From Ochotona curzoniae (taxonomy: Eukaryota; Chordata; Mammalia; Lagomorpha; Ochotonidae), in assembly GCF_017591425.1 (NCBI RefSeq), contig NW_024464918.1, positions 24,456,001-24,520,000 on the forward strand: DNA of 64,000 bases. The letters run 5' to 3'. Within the stretch, counting starts at the first letter, position 1. Each line of letters starts with the position of its first letter. Positions 51,478 to 63,683 of the stretch are shown one piece after another. Below the pieces are notes generated by a model. That model was not told where the DNA came from and ran no database searches. It was given only the letters and a program-made list of their open reading frames with translations. The translations under genes and the position numbers were made by a program.

Positions 51478-51590
51478 ACGTACTTAATTAGCTCACAGTA
51501 AAAGCCTGTGCCAATTAATTAAGATGCAATTTCTTAACAATGCCTCATGAATATTCAACAACTGACCAATACATGATAACTCTTCAAAGG
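51478..51590. promoter_or_regulatory. Candidate conserved intronic element
   Basis: Repeat-free segment with CTTAATTAG (51484-51492) and CAATTAATTAAG (51513-51524), then gatgcaatttcttaac. Homeodomain-type cores at close spacing. Confidence 0.3.
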
Positions 51591-52264
51591 GGGAAAACAC
51601 AATATACAGTATACTGGCAAATGCAAATCTAAACTCCAGTGATCCTCTTGGCTAAAGAGAAAAAAAATCCCCAAACCAGAAAACAAATAAAAAAATCATC
51701 CAAGAGCTGGCGACTTGTGAATTTTATGAGAAATGCAGATAAAAATAAAAGAACCATGTCAAAAGATGTGTGAGTTGTAAACTACACCAAGAGATAGTGA
51801 GGCAGAGTTGACCAGAAACTGAATGTAGCAGAGCATGGTCATGCAAAAGCCAGCCCAGTAGTGAGGCAGACCTCATGAGGGCAGGCCCAGAGCCACAGAG
51901 AAGTTGCTCTGAATCAACAACACAGAGTGAGAGGCCAACAAGAGACCTCAGAGAGCACAGAACACCCTTATCTTAACAATGAGGAAGTACTAAGGCCAAA
52001 GCCTGGCTTCTGGTCGGGAGCTCTGAGATCATGCCGAGGACACAGCCAGGAAGGTATAGAGCTGGTTGGGCAGGGGACAAATGAAGCACAGTCTACTCCA
52101 GAGGACTTCTGAACTGTGTGTCATCTTGACAAAGGAAGAGCTATAAAAACTCCTGGAGAGAGTTCAGTGCTGAACACTGCCTAATGTTAGGAGATGGAGG
52201 GAGGGATGGAGGAACGGGAGAGACAGACGAGTTAAGAGGATGCTGACACTGGCATCTATGAACG

Positions 52265-52390
52265 CCTATCCTAAGCCAGAACCTGGACTGGACAGTTCAC
52301 GCCATCTCACTAAATCTTCACAATCAACAAAAAGGGGCAGGATTGCAGAGCCTAATTCTTACCTCTTGGGCCGAGCAGAGAGCTAGAGTG
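52265..52390 (+). mobile_element. MIR-type SINE
   Basis: ctcactaaatcttcacaatc, then ggggcaggattgcagagcct, resembles the MIRb body. Weak. Confidence 0.45.
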
Positions 52391-52979
52391 GATTAAGATA
52401 TCCCAGGTACCAGGAGGCCATCATTTCATCATAGTGATTGAATCAAGTCTCATTTTAAACTGCATATACCCTCAGAGGAAAAACAAATAACAGACATCTC
52501 AACGTGAATTAGTTTGTTCCCAAGTAGAGGAGAAAGCCTGGGGACTCGTGTTAGTGAACAATGCTTGGCAAATGGTAATTATTCAAAAACTACTTGCTGG
52601 ATTAAGCAACTGTGAGAACCTACCACAAGCCACATGTGACACTCAGCATGTAACAGGTAAAATATCTTGTGGTAACAATACTCATCTGTAGGATTCAAGG
52701 TCAGCACCATTTCCATTTAGGCCGGGTAATTCCCTGCAGTAGACTGTCCTGTATTTTGAGGAGGTGTGGCTGTGCCTCCGGCCTCATCCAGTAATCGACA
52801 GTAGCATTTCCCCCTCTTCAGGGAAGGGAACTAAATATATCTTCATATTTCAATAACTGCTTTTGAGCAGAGATCAGGGCCAAATCGCCTCCATTTGAGA
52901 ACTAGTACCCTAAGAAAAATGTTCCTATTTCACTGATGAAAAACCAGAATTCCAAATTCTTTTACTAATTTGCCCATGG

Positions 52980-53360
52980 GTCACCACACTAGTAAAAGGC
53001 CAAAGAATGATTCAATGTCTGATAGAGCAGACTGCAACAATAACGCCTGTTCTATCACTATATTATGCCGCTCCAATGAAACGCTGCCTTTTTGACAGGA
53101 ACTTATCAGGCAAAGACTCAAACAGCCTATTTCCAATGAGTTCTGAAAGGAGCCCAGTGAAAAGAGATGGAGGAAATTGAGCTGCCCTTTCACTTTTCAT
53201 GAAATGGAAAGAATATTTGGTTTTCACAAGGCTGCAAGCAGATGATAAGAGAACAGAAAGCTGCATAATTCGGCAGCGCTGCCTAAACATGTATCTCTAT
53301 TCATTCATTAGGCCACTAATTAATTACTATTATTTTAATTAGGATTTCAAAATGAAATAA
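52980..53360. promoter_or_regulatory. Candidate conserved intronic element of KCTD16
   Basis: About 380 bases free of repeats, ending in a homeodomain-type cluster (ccactaattaattactatta, then ttttaattagg, 53312-53343). Composition and motif density resemble vertebrate enhancers. Two chance frames overlap it on the minus strand. Confidence 0.35.
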
Positions 53361-53439
53361 AGGTGAAGCTAACCACGAGTTTTCCCCCTATAGTCACTGA
53401 CAATATTAACAATATACGTTAATAGTACACAACATCAAA

Positions 53440-53580
53440 TTCAGTGTTTACTACATGGCAGGTGTTGCTCTAGACACCTTTGCTCACAGAAGTTCATTTG
53501 TAAGTTGCAACATTTCTGTGAAATAAATGCCAGCATCACACATTTTTGCCAAAAAGCAGACTAAGGCACAGACGGGTTCA
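53440..53580 (+). mobile_element. MIR-type SINE
   Basis: ctacatggcaggtgttgctc, then agcagactaaggcacagacg, follows the MIR/MIRb order. Weak to moderate. Confidence 0.5.
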
Positions 53581-53969
53581 ATCTTTCTGAGATGCAACTG
53601 TGATACAGCTTTTGCAGTGAGACCCCAGGATTTCTGCAGTGAGGGAGCAGGCAAAGCCCAGGAGAAAACAAACAGGAATGGGGCATATATTGACTGGTGC
53701 TTTGCAGCCTCCTCACTTGAGACTGCTGGAAATATTGATACTCCTCTGGTAGCGAGGGGGCAAGAATTCAATGACATGATTTCCTCTCAGCAGTACCACA
53801 AAGCCAATGACATGCCAGTGATCACAATGTGAGTGATAATTTATATGTAAATGACCAAGGTTAATATTCATCAGTGCGTATATATTTAACAGAAAAATTC
53901 AATGGTTGTAAAGAAATTTCTGCTTTTTTCGTGATTGAATGTCCTGAATAAAGTGCACTTTTCCCCCAA

Positions 53970-54182
53970 AAGATTTATTTATTTATTTATTTTTATTTGA
54001 AAGGCAGATTTACAGAAAGAGAAGAGAGAGAGGAGAGATGGAGTTCTTCTACCTACTGGTTCTCTCCCCAAATGGCTGTAAGGGTTGGAGCTGGGCTGGT
54101 CTGAAGCCAGAAGCCAGGAGCTTCTTCTGGGTCTCCCACATGGGTGCAGGGTCCCAAGGCTTTGGGCCATCCTCTATTGTTC
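53970..54182 (-). mobile_element. C-SINE, 5'-truncated, minus strand
   Basis: The tail (complement of aaataaataaataaatct) and body are present, but the tRNA-like head is missing. Homology stops near 54180 after the tttgggccatcctct segment. Confidence 0.88.
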
Positions 54183-54280
54183 AATGTGGAAATCCTTGAG
54201 TACATCTGGAACATAGCACGTTGAAAAATCCTGGTATCTCTGTTAATAAATGTGATTTGGCCTCCCTTTCTTCAAAAGCA

Positions 54281-54525
54281 GACATTGGGCTACTGATTAA
54301 AACATCAGTTGGATATCTTTACCCCAAATCTGAGTACCTGGTTTTGATCACCAGCTCTGACCCCAGATTCCAGATTCCTCTAATGTCAGAGAATCACAAG
54401 TAATTGGTTTCCTAGCACCCATGTGGGAGATCAGAACTGATCCCCTGGCTCCAACTTTGGTCTGTGTAATTTAGGTCACTTAGAAAAAGAAGCTCTGTCT
54501 CTCAAACTATTGAAAATCTCCTTTA
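54281..54525 (+). mobile_element. Older tRNA-derived SINE of the second type
   Basis: Shares gctactgattaaaacatcag and gagtacctggttttgatcac with the head of the 29889 copy, then cacccatgtgggagatcaga as in C-SINE bodies. Confidence 0.6.
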
Positions 54526-55727
54526 CACTCTTCTGTAGTTCCATGATTATTCCTTTGTTTCAATAATTCCATGTGACTATATACAATAATTTATGTAATG
54601 CAAAATAGAACACAGTAAAATAAATGAAAGATATTTTAAATATTCTGTAACAAATTAAATTTTACTCATGTACCCATCTTGTCTTTCACCTGACTATAAA
54701 TTCTTCAAAAGTAAATTCCCACCAGAAAGAGAATTCCTGGCAGAAATGCAAAGATTCAATACGTTGACATATCAGAAAGTGAGAAAACATAGCACTTGCT
54801 GTTTGTATAAGCTCTATACGTTATAAAACTGTGTCCATTCATTGTAACACATTTGATCATCACATTCATCCACTCAACACTCACCTGAATGTTTCCTGCC
54901 AGACACTATCTTAGTGATGAGTTTATAGTCTAATAAAAAAGACAAACAAAGCCGAATAAAATCTCATACAGTTCTGAGGTCAGTGAAGAAAATCCTACAG
55001 GGCAGTATGGTAAGTTGAGTTGGGATGAGAGGGTTACGGTTATTGGGCAACATTTGAAGCTGACATTTGAGCTGGATCCAAAAGTCCAAAGGAATCCATC
55101 TTACCAAGTTGATGAAGAAGTCATTAGAGATGAAAGGATGCAGAGGAACTGAGGTAGGAATGATATGGCATGTCAAGCACAGGAAGTAGACCTGAATAAC
55201 AGTCATAGTGTAAGAAGAGATTGATAAAGCTGAAACAAGCTAAATTGTACCCTACCTCAATAAATGTAGTCAGGAGTAATAACTCTCAACATGAAAATAA
55301 TAGTGATTTTTCTTTGGAATTATACTACTTATTTATTTTATGGCAAACTTTCTGTGCCAGCTTTCTAAAGAACATATTACAGGTGATCAAGAATGGAAGC
55401 GGAGAGGCCAGTTAGGAGGCCAGTGCAGCCATCTACAAAACAATTGATAGAGACTTTGGGGAATAAAATGGAGACGAGGGATATATGAAACAGGTTTACT
55501 TGTTTTGAATTTATAGATGAGAAAAATAAGGCTCAAGGGTAAGCCATCTCAAGTACATTGATTATTCAAATCTTACATACAGTTGTTTGTGCAAGAAGAT
55601 GCCCTGCAGCCTCCAGTCCCTATACACAGAGCTCTTACTCGGTTTCTCCTTCTGCACCTGCTGGGGTTGTTTAACTGACTTCACAGACCACAGCCTGGAG
55701 TTTAATTCTACAATCAGGAATGATTAT

Positions 55728-55743
55728 ATTGTTTGTAAACAAT
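55728..55743. promoter_or_regulatory. Inverted-repeat SOX/FOX-like site
   Basis: ATTGTTT-GT-AAACAAT has perfect 7-base arms around two central bases. Each arm holds a SOX-type ATTGT/ACAAT core, and the centre reads as a forkhead-like TGTAAACA. It sits in repeat-free intronic DNA. Confidence 0.4.
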
Positions 55744-57369
55744 GACAGACTATGATAAATATGCATTCTGGTTAATTACTGTCTTCCCATGTGCTGTCTT
55801 TGCTTTCTCATTTCCTGTCACATCTTAATACCTGGTTGTGGGTTCTCTAAAACAGGCAGAGCGAAAATAGCTGCAAACATATGGAAAAGCAACAAAACAG
55901 CCTTCTCCCCTGGTGGGCTCCTAGAAACAGGAGGCAGAGCTGAAATTCAGATGTCTGAAGGATAACAGTTTTCATGAAGTTCAGCCTTATATCATTCCTT
56001 GGGGTTGTACGTTACGTTCTTAGTCAAGGAACAGAGTTCCCAATAAAATTCCATTATGGTCTAGATGCTGAAGCTGAGTGAGTAAAGCAAATAGTAAATT
56101 GAGTTCTGATACATTCAAAGATATTTGGCTTTTCTTTCCTTTTATTTATTTATTGTTAAACAGCAGAAGCAAAGAGTAGTTAGTAAATACTCTATGGAAA
56201 TTGGGTTAACATTATGTATAGAACAGCAGCCTCTACACAGAATCTCTAGAACAGAAAAAGAAATCTCCATATGGTTTATTAAAAACAAAAACAAAAAACC
56301 CCACACATGGTGCAGTACAGGTGTTGTATAAATCAAATGGCAGTACACAAAGATGGCAATTTTGCAGGTGGTAGAAGGCTTGAAATGTGGGGTCACTCAG
56401 TTCTCAATAGGAATGTCACGGGCGCTACATATCACGTGAGCAACTTCAGTGAGTCAGTGAATATTCTCTAGTTTGTTCACCTCTGGCGTCACGGTAATAG
56501 CAGTAACTGTCTGGCAAGGATGTTTGAGCTGTATATACAACGTACTTTGCTGGGTGCTGGGTCTCTGATACCATCCAGCTACAATCATTTATTGTTGCTA
56601 CTAGTTTTTATGAATCCTTCTAGTCTGCCAATTTCTTAGGGGTCGTTCTGGCATGTTAACAGAATGGGGTTTTTTTTTTTGCACAATATGAGCTCCCCAC
56701 ACCCTGCCTACATGCTTGAGTTTGTCTCATACATGCCACCTATGAAATGAAACTCTCTCCATGATTTTTAGAATATTAATACAGAGGCAATTTCAAAGGC
56801 TTGATCTTCCGACTTACTGCTCGAAGTTATTACAAGAAAATTTTTGTTATTGTTTTCTTTGTTAGTTTTTTATATCTATGATGGAAGAAAGAATTATGTT
56901 GTATGGTTGCAAAAAGCTGCTGTCAAAATGAACTTAAAAGCTCAAACCACCCAACTACAACTTGTCAGTCAAAAAATATACTTTTTAGTGAAATGAATTC
57001 TATCATTACTGTCTCCATTGAATTTCTTTCTTGGCTTATTCAACTCAACATGTTTGGATATGGATTCTAACTATGAAAATAAGTCCCACAATTTAGAAGG
57101 GAGGGGCTCCATGGAATCAAAATTTGCATTTACCTGTGTCCCATTTGTCCCAGGAGCAGGAATGTGTTCATTCCTCACTGTTCCTCTGATGGGAAAAAGA
57201 AGAAAAAGCCTGCTCTGACCCACGAGAAGAATCTAGAGATAGGGTCATGACAGCATGGAACTGTGACCTCCTGTGGGCACTGGGGACAATAAAGCTTCTA
57301 CCAACCCACTTTCACACTTAAGATCTTTGATAGGTTCCAAAATGTCAACTGCAAGAGATCAAAGATTCT

Positions 57370-57435
57370 ACTTTTGTCTCTTTTGTCTACTGCTGTATGC
57401 TTAGTACTCAGAATAATGCCTGTGCAACAGATAAC
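57370..57435 (+). mobile_element. L2 end fragment
   Basis: ctactgctgtatgcttagta then ctcagaataatgcctgtgca fits the L2 3' end. Short and diverged. Confidence 0.45.
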
Positions 57436-57778
57436 GATTTAAAGATAATTGTTTAGGGAATCAATGCATTGCACTGACTTTGGCCTTACTCTATTTCAGG
57501 GAAGTTTAGATTGAATAGTTCCTAACACAAATAAATTCCACCACAGACAGTTGTCTCTTCAGCCAGAGGTGATGACAAAGAAGAATGAGAACACTCAACC
57601 ATTCGGTTGCTCATAGATGCCTGCCAGGACACATGGGGCACAAGGTCCCCATCATTTCTCTGTTTGAAAAGAAAACGGAATAAATTGTAAATAGTGGGTT
57701 GACACTGGCATGGTGGCCTCAGAACAAGTCATCTTAGACTATCCTCTACAGTGCTGTCGTTTTTAACATAACATTTAG

Positions 57779-58111
57779 GGCCCAGCACAAGAGCATAGTG
57801 GTTAAGGTCCTCACCTTGAACATGCCGGGATCCATATGGGTGCCAGTTCTAATCCCAGTGGCCCCACTTCCCATCAAGTTCCCGGCCTGAAACCTGGGAA
57901 AGCAGTCAAGGACGGTCCAAAGCCTTGGGACCCTGCACCCACGTGGGAGACCCAGAAGAGCTCCTGGCTCCTGGCTTTAGATTGGCTCAGCTCTAGCTGT
58001 TGTGGCCGCTTGGGGAGTGAACCATCAGACAGAAGATCTTCCTCTCTGTCTCTCCTCCTCTCTGTATATCTGCCTTTCCAATAAAAATAAATAAATAAAT
58101 CTTAAAAAGAA
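57779..58111 (+). mobile_element. C-SINE, full length
   Basis: Head gggcccagcacaagagca, tail aataaataaataaatctt. Flanked by aacataacatttag (57765-57778) and aaccaaacatttag (58112-58125). Confidence 0.93.
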
Positions 58112-59117
58112 AACCAAACATTTAGTCCTCGGCTGGCCTGTATGTACTTGTAGGCTGGAAAATTCAGACATAATTAATTGCTTTGCTCATTTACTTATAC
58201 CTTCATGTGTGTGTATCTCTCCCAAGATAACTGCACTCTTTCCTTAAATGGAATTAGAATATGATCTGGCTGAGAAACATACATGTCTCTAATGTCAGTT
58301 AAGAAAAAATTGGTAAGGAAAGGATACTTTGTACTTTTAGAATGGTAAGACAGTGAAAGCAGAGTTTCTTCTAAGTTGAACTCCCCAGAAAGGATAGGCA
58401 ATCTGGTCTTCGTATAGAAACAGTGATTGTATTTCTAACAGTTCTAATGTCCAATTAGGAATCTATCCACAAACTTCATCAGGGTATGTGTGAGAAAATG
58501 CCATATTGATATAATTGTAGAAATGTGTCCTCCATATAATTTGGCACCTCCTTAAAAAAATGACTAAAAGAAGCACCAGAACTCATGAATATCTGAATCA
58601 GACTATATTTGGTAGTAACAGCAACCAGATACTTTCCTAGGAAACATAAAGCTGATTTTTATAAGAAAAACAAAATGTATAAAGTTAATATAGCCACAGC
58701 TAGTCTCATAAAGTCTTCAGTTTTATGGAAGATATAGATTGTCTTGCACAAACTTACTGAAGCAATAGAGACAGAGACTGATTGGATGAGTAACTTCCTG
58801 AATTCTGATATATTGCAGAAAAACTATGCATAGCATAAGGATTTTACATAACCAAAGTTGGTGTAATCATATACATTTTTTTGTAGTTCATTTATTCACT
58901 GTTGATTTTTCATCGGGACTAGAACTCCTAGAGCAGTTCTGTGAAAAGTTTCTCATCAAAAGAAAATGGAGGGGTTAATCTCCATATGCTAAATTTATAG
59001 CCACTGACCAGTGTGTGTCCCTAACATAGCCTGGCCATCAGCTCACACTGGAACGAAAAGGGCCATCTCTGAGGCCTTATTACTTGGCAAAGGCTAGTAT
59101 ATCTCTTGGAAGTTTCA

Positions 59118-59395
59118 TTATTATTATTATTTGAAAGGCAGAGAGACAGAGAGAACTTTCATCTGCTTGTTCTCTTTCTACCTGTCCAAAACAGCTGGGT
59201 CTAGATCAGGCCAAAGTCAGAAGCCCGGAAGTCATTCAAGTGCTTCTATGTAAATAACAGATACCCAAATATGCATGAACCATTGCTGCACCTTCCCACC
59301 ATTCATATGAATGGGAAGATAAAATTAAAACTAGAGCCAAGACCACACAGGCATCTCAAGCAGCAGCTCAATCACTGGACCAAATATCCGCTGTG
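59118..59395 (-). mobile_element. Old C-SINE, minus strand
   Basis: Tail complement (ttattattatttgaaaggca) and head complement (aagcagcagctcaatcactgg) remain. The middle is heavily diverged. Confidence 0.72.
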
Positions 59396-60354
59396 GGTTG
59401 GATTATCCTTTAAGTCTCAGTTATAGATTATAGCTAATCTAAAACCAGCACCACAGAGAATCACTACAGCATATGATAGAGGAGAGTCTTATTTCATGCT
59501 AAATAAAAGATTTCTTTCACTGGTGTAAGAATACTACTTTAATGAAAACAAGTGATTACCCCATGCTAAACAATTTCTTAGTGAATTTGTGTGTAATTCT
59601 GGTGATATTTTATGCTTTATTACATGAAGCAAATGATTTCTTCTTCCATGTTCCAAATTTAATAAGCTGAGATTCATACAAAACCTTTTCCAAGTTTCTA
59701 CAATTAATGTAGACACAAATTGGGAGTTTACAATAATTCCCATCATCACGTCTCTTAAAGAATTTTGTCTTTTGGACTCCAGTATAAAAACCCATGTAGA
59801 TCATAAAGCCATCTTCAAGTGGTAAGAAGATTCTTGCAGCTTGTGGCAAAACAATTTCCAATGTCGAGGTGAGATGAAGCTAGTAATGGGAAATATTTCA
59901 GATTCCTATTGATGGAAAGGAAGGTAGTGAGACTACTGAACTCTAGCAGTAAGGTAGTCAGACTTAAGCAAGGGACTCTGAGACATCCAAAGGAACTGGG
60001 AGCCTGGGCATCACCTCCAAGGAGCAATAGAATGAACACCACAGAGGAGTAAGCTAAGATGCACAGCCAAAACTCCTCCTTCTCAATCTTTGCCAAATCT
60101 GTTGTTATTATAGATCATCATTCCAACAATGCACAAAGATGTTACAAACAAGGAATTTGGCAGAGATAGCAAAGATGCTGTCTGGGGTACCTGCATCTTA
60201 CATCAGAGTGCATTTACTGAGTGGGCTCAGTTTCCCATTCCAGCTTCTTGCTAACACATAGTCTGGGAGCCAGCACAAGTTGGCTCAATACCTGAGTTTG
60301 TGCTACCTCTGTGTAAGATTGAGATTGAGTTCCAGGTTTCTGGGTACAAGCAAA

Positions 60355-60560
60355 CAAGACTTCCTCCCCCCTGCGTCCTCTGTCCTCCCCTCCCCTCCTC
60401 CGCTGTCCTCCCCGCTGCGTCCTCTGTCCTCCCCGACTCCTCCGCTGTCCTCCCCCCACTCTCTTCTTGTTTTCTTCTTCTCTGCCTTCTTCTTCTTCTC
60501 CCCCTCCTTCTCCTCCTCCTTTGTCATTTTTGTCTTCATCTTCATCTTGGCCTTCTCCTT
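60355..60560 (+). repeat. Long polypyrimidine tract (CT/CTT-rich minisatellite)
   Basis: About 200 bases almost wholly C and T, with partial tandem units of tcctccgctgtcctcccc and then (TTC)n/(CTC)n. The 141-codon and 111-codon frames here, rich in Gly/Glu/Arg or Ser/Phe, are products of the repeat. Confidence 0.85.
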
Positions 60561-60839
60561 TCCCTATCCTTATCATTCTACCTTTAAAATAAAAGCCACA
60601 TTTTTTTTTTCTTAAAAAAGAAAAAGACAATGTAGACACAGATCTATCTCAGAGAAGCCTATCAGGACCAAACTTCTGTTTTGTACATCTCATCCACATT
60701 CCAGACTTCCTGCCAGGCACCCTTCAGTTGGGGTTTCATGCGGCAGTACCAGACGGAATTATTTTTATCAGCAATCTTCTCCATTTCATGCAGAAGTAAA
60801 AGGTGCTGACATGAGCCTTATGTTTGCAGATTGCCGAAC

Positions 60840-61640
60840 TGATCTGAGACTAGGAACCAGAAATTAAGAAAACAGTAGAGCAAATTAAAAGTATAGTGGA
60901 GAGTCTCCAAATTAGAATGAAGGAAGCAGAAGAAAGAATCTCAGAATTGAAAGATATTTCCTGTCACCAGGGGGAAGAAAACAAAAAGCTGGAAGCAGAG
61001 TGGGATCAGGCCAAAAAAAAAAAAGTATTCAAGAATTGAAAGACACTATTAAGGGGCCTAATCTAAGAGTTATGGGAGTCCCAGAAGGTGCAGAAAGAGA
61101 AACTAGTTTTACTAACATATTTAATGAAATAATAAGGGAAAATTTCCCTAATCTAGAGAAAGAATTGGGAAACAACATCCAGGAGGTGCACAGAATTCCC
61201 AATAGGTTTGACCAAAAGCAATCTTCACCACGACACATGATCATCAAGCTCTCTTCAATTGAACATAAGGAAAAGATCTTTAAATGCGCACGTGAAAAAA
61301 AAAATCAATTGACATATAAAAGAATGCCAATTAAACTCACAGGAAACTCTATAGCCAGGAAGAAAATGAAGTGACATATTCCAGATTCTAAAAGAAAAAA
61401 ATTCTAGGCCCAGGATAACATACTCCACAATGCTTTCTTTCGTTTTTGAAAATGAAATAAAATTCTTCCACAGTAAAGAAAAGTTAAAAGAGTTTGCCTC
61501 TTTCAAACCTGCCCTACAATGATATTTAAAGATGTTCTCTTGTCAGAGAACAACAGAAGTAACAACAGAGTAAATTGGCAACGGAAGACTATCAATGAAC
61601 AGCCCATTCCTAAAATGACAGGACCAAATGACCACGCATA
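60840..61640 (+). pseudogene. L1 ORF1 remnant (LINE-1 RNA-binding protein), broken
   Basis: The region encodes decayed L1 ORF1p. A coiled-coil-like Lys/Glu-rich part (60840-61015) has an A run at its end. Then comes a readable segment (61036-61371) with LRVMGVPEGAERE, EIIRENFPNLEKEL, VHRIPNRFD and PRHMIIKLSS, typical of the RRM, and REKKNQLTYKRMPIKLTG from the C-terminal domain. After a stop and frame changes, LSFVFENEIKFFHSKEKLKE (about 61430-61490) matches the ORF1 end. There is no 5' UTR or ORF2 that I can identify. The element is inactive. Confidence 0.85.
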
Positions 61641-61654
61641 CATATTAACCCTGA

Positions 61655-61703
61655 ATGTACAGGCGAGGACTGTAACCACTACGCTATGGCACTGGGCCTG
61701 GGA
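61655..61703 (-). mobile_element. Isolated C-SINE head fragment, minus strand
   Basis: About 45 bases matching only the tRNA-like 5' head: complement of gggcccagtgccatagcg then tagtggttacagtcctcgcc. No body or tail follows. It abuts L1 ORF1-derived sequence on its left. Confidence 0.8.
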
Positions 61704-62347
61704 AATCTTTACAACTAACTAAAATATGAGACGGGAGATAAGATAGAGTGCCTGTTTGCGCATGCCAAAAGAAATGAATATGCTGCGACTAACACAGTTT
61801 CGCTTCTCAGTACAACATCCTCCCCTCCCCATCCCTCCTGAACATCAACCCTGTTGAGGGAGATTTCTGATGTCCTTCTTGTAGTTAATGAGTAAGGATG
61901 CTCCAGAGAAGTTTCTCAGAATACCTGCTTCTGAGCGGGGCGTTGAAGTGATGAAACCTTAGCTCCAAAATGCCTTGGGAAATGCAATACATTCACGTTC
62001 CAAGTACAAAGCCCCTCCAACTTACTTTGAAAGTTTGCTCACAGCCTGAATAAATCAAACTGAAAGACTTAATTATGAAGTCCCAGGGCTGGTTATGAGG
62101 ATGATAAAGTACCTGCATCTCTGTTTCAGTGCAAGTGTTAATATTTCAGCAACTTCTAACTGCCTGTATTCTATTTCACAATCCATGATTAAAGTTTAAT
62201 TTTCACAGTGCTTTCCCAAAAGGTGAGATTCGTGTTTCAGTACCTTGTGATAGCTCTACCATGTCCTTTTCAACATGTAAACAAATTCTTAGACACTACT
62301 TGTCGGTGCACAGTACAGGCTGTTTTGTACAGGGCACCCAAGTGCAC

Positions 62348-62372
62348 ACGACACACACACACACACACACAC
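62348..62372 (+). repeat. Short (CA)n
   Basis: About 12 CA units. Low complexity accounts for the open frame across it. Confidence 0.85.
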
Positions 62373-62774
62373 CCCAAAGACAACTGACCTCACGTATGTT
62401 CTCTTCTGCCACTTATTCCAGGTACATGTTTGAGAACAGAAATATTGGCAAATTAGCTATTCTGCCTCTCAAAACTCTGTTCTCTGCTCTAATTGGGTAT
62501 CATAGTTTGCGACTTCAACAGAACCGTTGAGTGAAAGGAAACAGGTTAAGTTGCTCTAAGAGACTATTCAGCTTTCACCTTTTACGGGAAATAGGTGCAG
62601 AAAATCTCTCAATGTAGCATTGTAAACAGCATTTTAAAATTGTAATTGGTATAAAAGAATAGCTCATGTTATTGTATACGATTTGATGAGTTTGGACATA
62701 TGATTGCACCTAGGGTGCTGACATCACAACCAAGATAAACACACACACACATCTATCTTCCTTTGTAATGGTGA

Positions 62775-62775
62775 T

Positions 62776-62815
<40 letters not shown>

Positions 62816-62855
62816 ACGAAGCTGGAGAGAGGGAGAAAGGAGAGAGAGAGAGAAC
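62775..62855 (+). repeat. Compound (TG)n-(AG)n microsatellite
   Basis: About 9 TG units pass directly into about 11 AG units, then an interrupted purine-rich stretch with further (GA)n to 62853. Confidence 0.92.
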
Positions 62856-62899
62856 ATGTAACACAAGAACCGATCACAGCAACATGTCTTCAGTTTTTA

Positions 62900-63440
62900 A
62901 GTCATTCCACACTGCTTCCCACAGCAGCATCATTTTATGTTCGTAAAGACAGTGAGTAGGTTCCAGTGTCTCCACATCCTTTTCAGCACTTGCAATCTCT
63001 TGATAACAGTCATCTCAACAGCTGTGAGGCTAGACTTCCTTGCTGTTTTCATTTGCATTTTCCTGATGATTCATGATGCTGAAAACTTCTTGTAGATCTT
63101 TGGGGAAGTCTTTATTACTCAGTGCCTTTATTCATTTTTAAATTGGATCATTACTTTTCATGTCAATGTGCTTCTCACATATTTTTTGATGTCAGATACA
63201 CTACAAATATATTTCTCATTTCATAAATTGCTTTTCACCCTGTTTTTTTTTTCCTTTGCTGTGTAGATTTTTTTTTGTTTGTTTGTTTGTGACACCTATC
63301 CTCTTGCCTATCTTCATTTTGGTTTTCTGTTCATTGGCTGTCATATCCAAGAGTGCATTGCTGAAACAGAAGCTAGGAAGCTTTCCTCAAATATTTCAAA
63401 ATTTCTGGTCTTACATTTAACTTTTTAGTTTAATTTTACT
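62900..63440 (+). mobile_element. Ancient L1 (L1M-type) 3' UTR fragment
   Basis: Phrases such as gtgtctccacatccttttca, tcatttgcattttcctgatg and ttttaaattggatcatt match the well-known end region of old mammalian L1 elements. The order is as expected on the plus strand, with T runs at 63243-63252 and 63269-63276. Confidence 0.7.
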
Positions 63441-63451
63441 TTATTTCTGTT

Positions 63452-63678
63452 TTGTGTGGCTAATCCTCCACCCAACGGTGCTAGCATGCCATATGGGTGC
63501 TGATTCATGTCCCAGCTGCACCAAGTCTTTGGGACCCTGTACCCATGTAAAAGACACAGAAGTGTTCCTGGCTCCTGGTTTTGGATCAGCCCAGCTCTGG
63601 CTATTGAGGCCATTTAGGAAGTGAATCAGCAGATGGAAGGCCATCTTTCTGTGTAAAGTTTGCCTTAAAAAGCAAAAA
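63452..63678 (+). mobile_element. Old C-SINE, partial
   Basis: Recognisable from gccatatgggtgctgattc, gtctttgggaccctgtaccc and aagtgaatcagcagatgg. The part between the tRNA head and the middle is deleted. It lies tail to tail with the minus-strand copy at 63684. Confidence 0.8.
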
Positions 63679-63683
63679 AAAAT

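Larger units (their letters stand above)
55200..57764. other. KCTD16 intron, no exon recognised
   Basis: Repeat-poor intronic sequence with a T run (56671-56680) and the SOX/FOX-like palindrome at 55728. No exon-like frame with splice sites. Confidence 0.5.

Noticed and set aside
60214..60639. 141-codon Gly/Glu/Arg-rich frame on the minus strand
   Set aside because: It is the translation of a polypurine repeat; no stop can arise readily in such a tract.
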